Shown here piece by piece: positions 57,829 to 64,000 of a stretch of DNA of 64,000 nt. A program made the translations under genes and the position numbers. The DNA lies in contig JAZGUH010000932.1 in assembly GCA_037893225.1 (NCBI GenBank), positions 558,001 through 622,000 of the forward strand, written 5' to 3'. Numbering within the stretch: position 1 is the first letter of the stretch; every line of letters starts with the position of its first letter. Source of the stretch: Hippasteria phrygiana. Its lineage: Eukaryota; Echinodermata; Asteroidea; Valvatida; Goniasteridae. The notes beneath the pieces are model-generated. The model had not been told where the DNA came from and ran no database searches. It saw only the letters and a list, made by a program, of their open reading frames with translations.

Positions 57829-60800
57829 GGCAACCCAACTTCAGTGACAACCATTTGATTTGGTAAAAGCAGGTTCAATCATGTGTTGTATATTTTGGAT
57901 TCAGTTCTGCTATACTTTTTTGATTCGCACTGCACAAAAGTTCTGTAAGCAGAAAATTGTGTGCTTAGCAAACTGATCCCAAATGGGGAATTGGAATCTG
58001 CTGACGTATCCTTATGGTTAGCATGTTTTGCTCTCTTTGTTTCAGAAGATGCCAAGCCACGGAAGCATAGAGGGCATAAGCGTTCCATCTCTCCCATTGT
58101 GTATGAAAGATCCGGTAAGAAGGCAAGCGCCCCTGAATCAGGTGAATGTACAAAATGATGCTTCTAGAAGAAAAACTAAGATCATGTATTAACCCTAACA
58201 TCCTAGGCATTCATTTGTGGTGAAGACCTGTGTACTAGGAAATACTACTTAGTATTCTGTAGCACTGAGTCTCTCTGTCTTTGATGATTGAGTGTATCAT
58301 GACAGCAGTCAAGATACTTGTAACTACAGATTACTACTTCTATGTAATACAGTTACGTAACTGGGTACATTATATTTGTGTCAATGAATTGGATGGCTAA
58401 GATAAAAAATTGTATCATCTCTGAAAACCAGTAGTTCGTGTTTTGTTTCCGTCTTAGATGAAAACAGACATTTTGCCTCCAACCCCAGCAACAAACAGTA
58501 GTACTACATATTACTACATACTTTATTTGGGGTGAAGTATCAAATGCTATAAATTACTACAAGCATTGTACACAAATAGGTGAGAGTACTGCATACTACA
58601 GTTTACTACTAGTAGTATTTTGTAGCTTTATGTGAGGTTAGGGTTAAAGGACTTCAGTGACTTAGACTTAAACTGTGAGCGGACCTGTGTGACTTGGTCT
58701 TGGACGCGACCTTTAGGACTACGCTTTGACATCTGTGACCTGTGTTCTAACTCAATCTTTGTGACTTAGACTAGGACTCAACCCCATTGATTCGTCACTT
58801 GGACTCGACCTCTGTGACTCACGACTTGGACTCCGACTGAACCTTGGTAACTTAGATTCGACTCCGTTGACTTGTGACATAGACTTGACCCCCTGTGACT
58901 TTGACTCTGACCCAACGTCTGTGACTTAGGACTTGGACTTGGACTCGACACTTGGGACTCAGACTCAAGGTTTTGGACTTCGGCCAAATCTTTTATTTTA
59001 CTCATTGTTCTTTATTTTTGTCTGTAATTGCTCTTTTTTTTGTCTGTAGGAGAGGAGAGGCATGCCCCTGTCGAGTCAACAAGCAGAACCCGTAAAGGTA
59101 TTGGTGCAATAATTAGTTCTTTTTAGGCTGTTTTTCTATTGCAAGGTAATTTCTGAACTGGATACCTGAGTACCCGACCATTAACCCTAACTCCCTGTAC
59201 CATTTACCCTAACTCCCTCCACCATTTTTCCTCGAAGTATCCTGAATCCTCCAACATCCTCTGATTTCAAAGTGTTCAAGCTGCATGTAACCTGAATCCT
59301 CCAAAATCCTCTTATGGGGGACCATTGCATGAATCCTTCAAAATCCTCTAGGGGTTTTGTAAACACCCAAGTAACCTCAATCCTCCGAGATCAACCAGCA
59401 TCAGATTGGGCCTGATGACCTGGATCCTCCATTTCACTCCAGAGGCAAAATCCTCATGCCCTCAATCCTGCAAAATCCTCATGCCCTCAATCCTGCAAAA
59501 TCCTCCGATGCTTCAACTTCCAAAGAAACTCAATCCTCCAAATTCCTCCTTTTGGCAAAGAGGATTTTGGAGGATTTGGGAAGGTTAGGGTTAATGGAAT
59601 TGAGTGCTCATAACCGAATTAACATATTACATAATAATTTCTCAGACAATTAAATGTAAGGGTACATGGAGAAACAGATTGCCCCAAATAACCTCTGATT
59701 GAAAAAAGAAGAAAGATGACCATGGCTTGGTGATTTTTAGTTCCCTTGTGGTCTAGGTCATTTGGGTATCTGCGTCAAACTGCACATGTGTAGTTTCAAG
59801 ACCAAAAAGGCTGTACCAAAATTATTTCATATCTTGTTACTGTGACGCACAGGAGATCAATTCTCACTACAATGAATGGGCTACACATTCTAAAGAAGAA
59901 AGAAATAGATAAAAGTGAACTGTGCAGTGTTGAGACCAAATTATTGATGGATTGCATCGTGTCTGTCCTTTACCTAGCAGACCCAACCTCTAAGCTCAAG
60001 TACCTGTTCAGAGATGCTCGTTACTTCCTCATCAAGAGTAACAACCATGAGAACGTTGCATTGGCCAAGGCCAGGGTAAGTAAATTCACTTTTTAGGAAT
60101 ATACATTTTCTTCCTTAAGCATTGATGTTAGGGGTTATAATAGGTGGTTGTCTTCAAATTCAGTTTCCTCTCAATTACTGATGAACAAAAAATGAATTCA
60201 AACATTCCCAAAAATATCATTTACTTAAAAATATACTGTTTTGTTTTCAAGTTTAAGCCTGGAAAAATCCATTTTTTGTATTGCTGTTTTATCCAGTCAT
60301 ACAAAAGATATTTACTTTTGAATAAGACATTAAACGAAAACAATCTGCCCATGTTTAGTTATCGAAAAATTGCTTGGCAATTGTCAAATTACCCCAACCT
60401 CCGTCATCGGGTTGTCTCTAGGCATCTGAATCCAACAGAATCCAATCACGGCATAGTGTGAAGCCTGCCGAGTCCAACAAAGTCCAGCTGAATCAGGTCT
60501 TTTGTTCACTTCACAGCTTTTACAAAATCCAACATAAGTTACCCACTGTTGGATATCATTGGAATCAGGGTCAAAATAAAACATACAATATGAACATTTG
60601 TTAGAAGAAGAAAATTCAGTTGAAGAGTACAAACAAAAAATCTTGAAAAACCAAAAAGGTAAATTTTGTGTGTGACTAGATAATGGATCGTACTGTTCAC
60701 TTCCTGGAAAAGAAAAAGAGGAATGCTCGAACTTATCCCTAATTTTGAAATGTTTTATTTTATTTGTTTTGGTAGGGAGTGTGGTCTACGCTGCCCAACA

Positions 60801-63800
60801 ATGAGCAGATGTTGAATCAAGCATTCCGGGAATCCCGCAACGTTCTGCTCATTTTCTCTGTCAAAGAAAGTGGCAAATTTCAAGGTAAGATTGCAGTCTG
60901 CATACTTGATGACGGACAAATGTATGGTCATCACATGTGTTAGTCTGGTGCTTGATTTTTACTGTTTTGATTTCAGGTTTTGCACGCATGAGGTCGGAGT
61001 CTAGACGCGACGGCCCCACCATCAACTGGGTCCTTCCTAACGGAATGAGCCGCTCTGTGCTCGGTGGCGTCTTCAAAATCGACTGGATTACCAGGTTGGT
61101 GCTTGTCCCAAGAAGATCAGTTTATAGAGACATTCACCTCAGGCCAAGTCAGTATGTGACCCGCTCTACAAAAAAGGGTATTATGTCGCACTATGTGAAA
61201 ACACACAGGGCTGTTCTATGTGAAGCGGGCGAACAAATCTTCACATAAGTGATTTTTTTTGTTTTTGGTTTGTTGGCTCCTGTTATTTATTTTCAGAAAC
61301 ATTAGCATTTATGAATAAAAATGAACAAAATTAATGTTGATAAATATTATCTTATTTCTTCACACTTTTTGTGGTTAAAGGCCTATATCTCTAAAAGCAC
61401 TTCCGTTAAATTGGAAAATAGGAGTATACAAATGTCAAGATATCTCGAGAACACAAAATGCCACAGGTGTTAAATTATCCCTAACAGTCCTGAATTTTAA
61501 TATGATTTTCCACACACCCTAGGGAGTTATGGTTAAATCTTAGGATGTGACATTTAACTATGTATATGACTCATGTTTCAAATTTTGCGACATAATACCC
61601 TTTTTTGCAGAGCCGGTCACATATATATACTTATAGAGTACCGAAGTGATGACGTCAATCAATGCAATGTTTGGAACCAGATTACATTTTAAACTCTGTG
61701 TTTGGAACCATTGCCGCGGCAACTGACGTCAGACTTCAGTACTCTATAGTTCATGCCCACGTCTTTCTTGCAGCCTGCCTGCATTTTTTCCTTGTAAAAA
61801 TTCCCAGCCAAGTTTGCCAAAGTTCGCAATTTTTTGTGGAAAAAGGGTAGCCATCTCTGTATCAAGGGCTAAGAGCATTTGCTTATACCCTTCCTGGCTC
61901 CTCAAAATCAAACACTGACCGGTAACTGAACATTCTTTGTACTTAACCCTAACACTGCTGAATCCATCAATATCAATACAAATTTCCACACACCCTAACC
62001 CCCTAGGGTTAACCCTAACCCTGCTAAATCCAACAATTTGAATGAACATTCGGCCCTGGTGCAAAGTAATGCTAGCTGAGCTTGTACAGGCCTGAATTAA
62101 ATAAAATGCAACAGGCAGGTATTGGATTTTGGTGGATTTTGGAGAGTTGGTGTTTAGTTCACCACAAAGTTATGGAAAATCTGAATTGCTATACGATATC
62201 CATGTGTTCAAATGAAAAACAATGCCCTCAAAATTGTATTTTTTTTTAATTGCAATTCCAGACATACTGTTCCACGCAGTTGCTCTGCATATAAGGGCCA
62301 TCCATATATTCGGGGTCAAAAAGTGACATTTTTTGTGTCTCTGTTAAATAGTGACATGCATAAGATTTTGCAATTCAGGACACATTCTTTAATGCCTTCT
62401 ATCTCCAAGAGTGATTAGGTAAAACAAAGTACCTGCCAAACAAGTAAAAAATAGTGTGCAGTCTATTTTAATGATACTTGGTGGGAAATTACACAGGTCA
62501 GTTGTAACAGGGACACCAAATATTGTCACACTTTTGGAACCTAAATTTATGGAGTGACTGATAAGCAATACACGTTTTCAGTATCTTAAATTTGTCCTAA
62601 AAAGCCTCCGACTTTAATTCAGTGTAACCGTAGAACCATCACTTCCCTTGCAACGTACATGTAGGTCATTCATAAACCTACCTCAAACAGTATATGCGCA
62701 ATTTCAATACTTTAAAACTGTTCTACTGTCAAGCTCTTCGTCTTACAATTGTTTTTTATCTCCCCAATGCATTGCTTGAAGGCAAGAGCTTACCTTCAGC
62801 AAGACTGGACATCTGTTCAACAGTTGGAACGACAACAAGCCAGTCAAGATCGGACGCGATGGACAGGTGAGTTCATGTTGCTTATTTGTACAGAGAAGGG
62901 TTTGAAAAAGATTCCTCATTAAGGTAGTGTACAAGATTGGTAATTGCTGCAATTTTCAGAAATGGGCGGATTTGCAATGGGGTTTTGTATTTTATAGGAA
63001 ATATCGTTTCACTGACCTGTTCAAAGTTTTGCGTTTTTGGATGGTGAAAAAAAACGAGAGAAAAACTGCGTTCGTTTTCAACCGTCGGGCGTCAGTTAAC
63101 TGGATTTGTTATAGCGCCCTCTTGTAAAATACGCCCAATTTTTGTAAACGGGATCGTTTTCAATTGCTCACATAACTACGCGAGCCGACTGCATACATCT
63201 CGTCGCTTCAGTACGCTACGCGACACACACTTGTACTATAATTGCAACCTTGCACCCGTTTTCGGATTGTTAACCCATTTTAGACGCAATGCGGACTAAC
63301 TACATTCGGTCAATAGAGGGCAGTATTATTAAAGAAATGTTTTTTCCAACGATTGTTACGCGGAACAATCATTTGAAAGCGATATATATATTTCAACTTT
63401 TCTTGAAAACGACGGCACACCAGGTGCCATCATTTCACAGGATGATTGAGATTGCTGTTAACTTACAGTCTAGTAAGGTATTTCGTAATAATTCAGTAAA
63501 AACATTTTTGGAGGATTACCAATCGTGTACACTATTTTTTTTGCATTTTCTTAGAAAAGGTTCCATGTTGTAGTTGATTTCTATTATTAAGTACCTTGTT
63601 TGGAATCCATTTCTTACCGACATTTCTCTAAAACATTGTTGGGTTATTTTGGAGAACTGGTTGTGTAATGTTGCGCTCTTCTGACAGAACCTTCCAGTCG
63701 AAAATACTGCCCCTCTTAAAGGGTGACCGAATTCAAAGCATTGCATCCAACAGCCAATCGGATACCTGTGAATAATCGGATACTTGCTGCCTTGTCAAAA

Positions 63801-64000
63801 AATATTGTGGAGGGAGAAAGTTAGGTAGTCCAAAGGCGTCAAACACTCATGGGGTTATCTCTCTTAATTACAGGAGGTGGAGACACGCTGCGGAGAGGCT
63901 CTGTGTCGACTCTTCCCGCAAGACGAACACATCGATGTCGTGGAGATCCTGCGAGATGCCCGGCGCCGGCGCCGCGAGATGGCAACCAGGAGAAACAGGG
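45475..64000 (+). CDS. YTHDC1: YTHDC1, nuclear m6A reader (12 exons, 3' truncated)
   Basis: Exons: 45475-45493, 48909-48992, 52059-52600, 55430-55472, 56012-56245, 58046-58141, 59050-59097, 59981-60075, 60776-60884, 60977-61094, 62782-62866, 63874-64000+. All introns are GT-AG and all phases agree, giving about 533 codons to the window edge. The N-terminus is low complexity: Lys/Thr/Ser-rich, then Glu-rich, then [13 protein letters not shown] and [12 protein letters not shown], both like vertebrate YTHDC1. The YTH domain (exons 8-12) starts [16 protein letters not shown] and keeps SNNHEN and the aromatic-cage tryptophans (GVWST and NWVLP, equivalent to human W377 and W428), plus the leucine in SVLGGVF. 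The protein binds N6-methyladenosine in nuclear RNA and affects splicing and export. The start ATG is in good context. The C-terminal Arg/Pro-rich region lies beyond the window. Confidence 0.95.
45594..45650. repeat. AGCGTCAACAA short tandem repeat
   Basis: Four copies of AGCGTCAACAA, with short spacers, early in YTHDC1 intron 1. Confidence 0.7.
46030..46370 (+). pseudogene. possible transposon-protein remnant in intron 1
   Basis: A frame reading [20 protein letters not shown], followed by acidic and serine-rich sequence and RERLENND, resembles the N-terminal part (LPYMYEP... RLxNxD) of uncharacterised transposon-linked proteins of echinoderms and cnidarians, from memory. No zinc-binding or catalytic motif follows. 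It could also be chance or an unannotated host exon. Confidence 0.3.
46757..46785. repeat. (ACATGT)n microsatellite
   Basis: Repeated ACATGT, self-complementary, in YTHDC1 intron 1. Confidence 0.75.
47095..47212 (+). repeat. dispersed repeat, inverted copy of 20466-20580
   Basis: GGTGGCATTCATTGCGGTTG through CGCGCACGCGCAGATGCGCT matches the reverse complement of the 20.5-kb copy. A partial third copy follows at about 47285-47345. Confidence 0.65.
47649..48449. repeat. two tandem ~380-bp palindromes (X+ X- X+ X-)
   Basis: One ~190-bp unit occurs four times in alternating orientation at about 47649-47860 (+), 47866-48015 (-), 48085-48245 (+) and 48248-48449 (-). The unit ends are TGTAACATGGACACTATGTCC and the internal words are AGTGTCCAAATA, GCAAGAA and GTACACTAATTAAA. 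The outer ends at 47649 and 48449 are inverted. The junction near 48232-48268 is itself a near-perfect hairpin (ACGTAACAGTGGACAC / GTGTCCATGTTACGT). Confidence 0.8.
48909..48992 (+). CDS. YTHDC1: YTHDC1 exon 2
   Basis: Acceptor TTGTATCAG, donor GTTGTT; 84 nt, phase 1 to 1. Encodes an acidic segment including [19 protein letters not shown]. Confidence 0.85.
49112..49793 (+). mobile_element. family A MITE, copy 5, with nested insertions
   Basis: GTAGTGTACACGATTGGTAA at the left, ACCAATCGTGTACACTGC at the right. A near-palindrome of 26-28 bp lies around 49268-49299. An inverted pair with TAGTCAAGGC / GCCTTGACTA (49310-49334 and 49602-49626) flanks a nested family B element. In YTHDC1 intron 2. 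Confidence 0.85.
49403..49587. mobile_element. MITE family B, copy 3, nested in family A
   Basis: ATATGATGCACGATATGGGG ... CTGCCCCATATCGTGCTGGG with the same interior as 163-376. The internal C tract is only 6-7 bp here. Confidence 0.85.
49972..51316. mobile_element. large foldback: two inverted TTAACCCTAAC elements
   Basis: Arm 1 (49972-50344) and arm 2 (50943-51316) are inverted copies of one ~373-bp element. Each is bounded by TTAA plus CCCTAACCC-type ends and filled with a GGATTTTGGAGGATTGAGGA minisatellite of about 60-bp period (TTTCAAG / GAATGGTGTT spacers). The ~600-bp spacer includes the 5' part of another element of the 59181 type (50494-50690), whose 3' part is at 51420-51526. In YTHDC1 intron 2. 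Confidence 0.8.
52059..52600 (+). CDS. YTHDC1: YTHDC1 exon 3
   Basis: Acceptor TTATCTCCAG, donor GTATGA; 542 nt, phase 1 to 0. Largest exon. Encodes a Lys/Thr/Ser-rich disordered segment with many TPK/SKT motifs, a Glu-rich patch and a basic [10 protein letters not shown] stretch that could act in nuclear localisation. Confidence 0.9.
53362..53528. repeat. 22-bp minisatellite, ~7-8 units
   Basis: GCATGCCATCTCGAGAGAGG plus GC/GT, repeated in tandem with few substitutions (C/T, G/A). It sits within the Tigger remnant. All long open frames here, on both strands, are translations of this repeat. Confidence 0.9.
53604..53714 (+). pseudogene. Tigger/pogo transposase fragment
   Basis: A frame containing [31 protein letters not shown], then a stop. 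This is the first catalytic Asp region (NxDETGLF) and the GGKRSKxRLT block characteristic of Tigger/jerky-type DDE transposases. The remaining catalytic residues are absent. Confidence 0.8.
53907..54126. mobile_element. TTAACCCTAAC-family element, 220 bp
   Basis: TTAACCCTAACCATCCCTAA at the left, GCTGTTAGGGTTAA at the right, TTAA on both ends. Different interior from the 39794-type element. Confidence 0.75.
54180..54455 (-). mobile_element. tRNA-derived SINE
   Basis: On the minus strand, box A-like GTTGGCGCAGTGGTTACTG and box B GGGTTCAATTCC start the element at about 54452. The body contains CCACATGTGGATTGGGTTTT and GGGGTTTTCCTCCCACCTCC, and the tail is AT-rich (ATTAATAATT). A full SINE of a different family from those at 25811 and 44797. 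In YTHDC1 intron 3. Confidence 0.8.
55430..55472 (+). CDS. YTHDC1: YTHDC1 exon 4
   Basis: Acceptor TTTTATTGGCAG, donor GTACAT; 43 nt, phase 0 to 1. Encodes [14 protein letters not shown]. Small, and its placement rests on phase agreement with both neighbours. Confidence 0.75.
56012..56245 (+). CDS. YTHDC1: YTHDC1 exon 5
   Basis: Acceptor CATTGTTGAAG, donor GTAAGT; 234 nt, phase 1 to 1. Acidic, ending with [18 protein letters not shown], matching the DTRSEAS block of vertebrate YTHDC1. Confidence 0.9.
56647..57094 (+). mobile_element. family A MITE, copy 6, with two perfect hairpins
   Basis: Terminal repeats GTAGTGTACACGATTGGTAA / ACCAATCATGTACACTAC. A perfect 26-bp palindrome lies at 56802-56827. 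A perfect 26-bp inverted repeat (56841-56866 with 56899-56924) surrounds a 32-bp GC-rich loop. Intron 5 of YTHDC1. Confidence 0.88.
57804..57828. repeat. poly(A) tract
   Basis: About 25 A's. A TTAACCCTAAC left end also lies at 57235 with no clear right end. Intron 5. Confidence 0.6.
58046..58141 (+). CDS. YTHDC1: YTHDC1 exon 6, two possible donors
   Basis: Acceptor TTTGTTTCAG. Encodes [24 protein letters not shown], then KKASAPES. It can end at donor GTAAGA (exon end 58114) or GTGAAT (exon end 58141). Both are phase 1, differing by 27 nt (9 codons), so both isoforms stay in frame. The ISPIV.ERSG block matches ISPIVFDRSG in human YTHDC1. Confidence 0.9.
58189..58647. mobile_element. TTAACCCTAAC-family element, 459 bp
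   Basis: TTAACCCTAACATCCTAGG at the left and GAGGTTAGGGTTAA at the right. The interior contains inverted TACTACT/AGTAGTA words. Intron 6. Confidence 0.7.
58650..58985. repeat. degenerate GACTTGGACTCGACC minisatellite
   Basis: Irregular repetition of TGTGACTTGGACTCGACC-like words of 24-35 bp. Intron 6. Confidence 0.75.
59050..59097 (+). CDS. YTHDC1: YTHDC1 exon 7
   Basis: Acceptor TTTGTCTGTAG, donor GTATTG; 48 nt, phase 1 to 1. Encodes [16 protein letters not shown], joining to the DPTSKLKY of exon 8 as in the RKDQTSKLKY of human. Confidence 0.88.
59181..59594. mobile_element. TTAACCCTAAC-family element, 414 bp
   Basis: TTAACCCTAACTCCC at the left, GGAAGGTTAGGGTTAA at the right. The interior is rich in AATCCTCCAAAATCCTC. 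The same element, split, lies at 50494-50690 plus 51420-51526. Intron 7. Confidence 0.8.
59981..60075 (+). CDS. YTHDC1: YTHDC1 exon 8, start of the YTH domain
   Basis: Acceptor TTTACCTAGCAG, donor GTAAGT; 95 nt, phase 1 to 0. Encodes [16 protein letters not shown], then [16 protein letters not shown]: the first strand and helix of YTH, with the SNNHEN residues that contact the m6A base. Confidence 0.95.
60776..60884 (+). CDS. YTHDC1: YTHDC1 exon 9
   Basis: Acceptor TTTTGGTAG, donor GTAAGA; 109 nt, phase 0 to 1. Encodes [17 protein letters not shown] and [12 protein letters not shown]; the W is the first aromatic-cage residue. Confidence 0.95.
60977..61094 (+). CDS. YTHDC1: YTHDC1 exon 10
   Basis: Acceptor TTGATTTCAG, donor GTTGGT (weak); 118 nt, phase 1 to 2. 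Encodes [20 protein letters not shown] and [16 protein letters not shown] supplies the second cage tryptophan. Confidence 0.95.
61153..61623. mobile_element. MITE with TATGTGACC ends, 471 bp
   Basis: TATGTGACCCGCTCTAC then AAAAAAGGGTATTATGTCGC at the left; GCGACATAATACCCTTTTTT then GCAGAGCCGGTCACATA at the right, about 38 bp inverted. A diverged mini-transposon (about 61468-61537, CCCTAACAGTCCTGAAT) lies inside it. Intron 10. Confidence 0.8.
61631..61750. mobile_element. 120-bp MITE, ACTATAGAGTAC ends
   Basis: TATAGAGTACCGAAGTGATG / inverted CTTCAGTACTCTATA, with TGACGTCA near both ends. It starts 8 bp after the previous MITE. Intron 10. Confidence 0.75.
61943..62012. mobile_element. 70-bp TTAA mini-transposon
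   Basis: TTAACCCTAACACTGCTGAA ... CACACCCTAACCCCCTAGGG then TTAA. The same family as the insertion in LINE 2 at 39794-39865. A second start (CCCTAACCCTGCTAAATCC) follows directly. Intron 10. Confidence 0.75.
62782..62866 (+). CDS. YTHDC1: YTHDC1 exon 11
   Basis: Acceptor TTGCTTGAAG (weak pyrimidine tract), donor GTGAGT; 85 nt, phase 2 to 0. Encodes [20 protein letters not shown] and [16 protein letters not shown] is identical in human YTHDC1. Confidence 0.92.
62923..63533 (-). mobile_element. family A MITE, copy 7 (inverted)
   Basis: GGTAGTGTACAAGATTGGTA at the left and TACCAATCGTGTACACTA at the right. It reads in the opposite orientation to the other copies and shares the long-form middle (CAACCTTGCACCCGTTTTCG) with 5929-6593. 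Intron 11. Confidence 0.85.
63874..64000 (+). CDS. YTHDC1: YTHDC1 exon 12 (cut by window edge)
   Basis: Acceptor CTTAATTACAG. Encodes [20 protein letters not shown], then [16 protein letters not shown]. This is the end of the YTH fold followed by the basic region. The exon continues past 64000. Confidence 0.93.

Noticed and set aside
59842..59980. Upstream extension of YTHDC1 exon 8 in the same open frame
   Set aside because: The acceptor TTTACCTAGCAG at 59980 gives the correct phase and the conserved [10 protein letters not shown] join; the upstream part is intron sequence that happens to be open.

Overview
The window is eukaryotic: spliced genes with GT-AG introns, polyadenylation signals, non-LTR retrotransposons, tRNA-derived SINEs and dense miniature inverted-repeat transposons (MITEs). 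Proteins and repeats suggest an invertebrate deuterostome, most likely an echinoderm such as a sea star. That placement is inference from an m6A-reader orthologue, CR1/Jockey-type LINEs, MITEs resembling those of echinoderm genomes, and strong excess of the octamer TAGGCCTA. No species-level identification is possible by eye.

Layout. (1) 1-26 kb is gene-poor and repeat-rich: at least four copies of one TIR family (family A), a GGGGCAGAGGG MITE (family B), hAT-like MITEs with long poly-C/poly-G tracts, a slip-prone GCTTAGCA foldback MITE, and others. Inside it I find one convincing hidden coding exon (11267-11424): a cysteine-rich C-terminus with a splice acceptor, stop codon and poly(A) signal. 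(2) 26.2-31.9 kb is an intact single-exon coding region for a 1,890-residue protein with about 39 C2H2 zinc fingers built from a repeated multi-finger module. (3) 31.98-32.95 kb is a DNA transposon remnant carrying a SAP-domain exon, with a second hAT-like element nested in it, starting 30 bp after the zinc-finger gene's poly(A) signal. (4) 33.6-42.6 kb holds two dead LINEs in convergent orientation. The second carries a 64-bp TTAA-targeting mini-transposon whose empty site can be read exactly. (5) 43-45.4 kb holds a 47-bp minisatellite, a 158-bp palindrome and a tRNA-derived SINE with a 12-bp target-site duplication. (6) 45.475 kb to the window end is the YTHDC1 orthologue (nuclear m6A reader), 12 exons reconstructed, truncated by the window edge inside the 3' part of the YTH region. 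Its introns are filled with inverted-repeat elements, a dead pogo/Tigger transposon and a SINE.

The two clear host genes are probably both nuclear: a sequence-specific DNA-binding factor and a reader of N6-methyladenosine in nuclear RNA. I see no evidence that they function together. The most unusual material is the cysteine-rich exon, the family of very short TTAACCCTAAC elements, and long hairpin arrays inside YTHDC1 introns that would be transcribed as double-stranded RNA.
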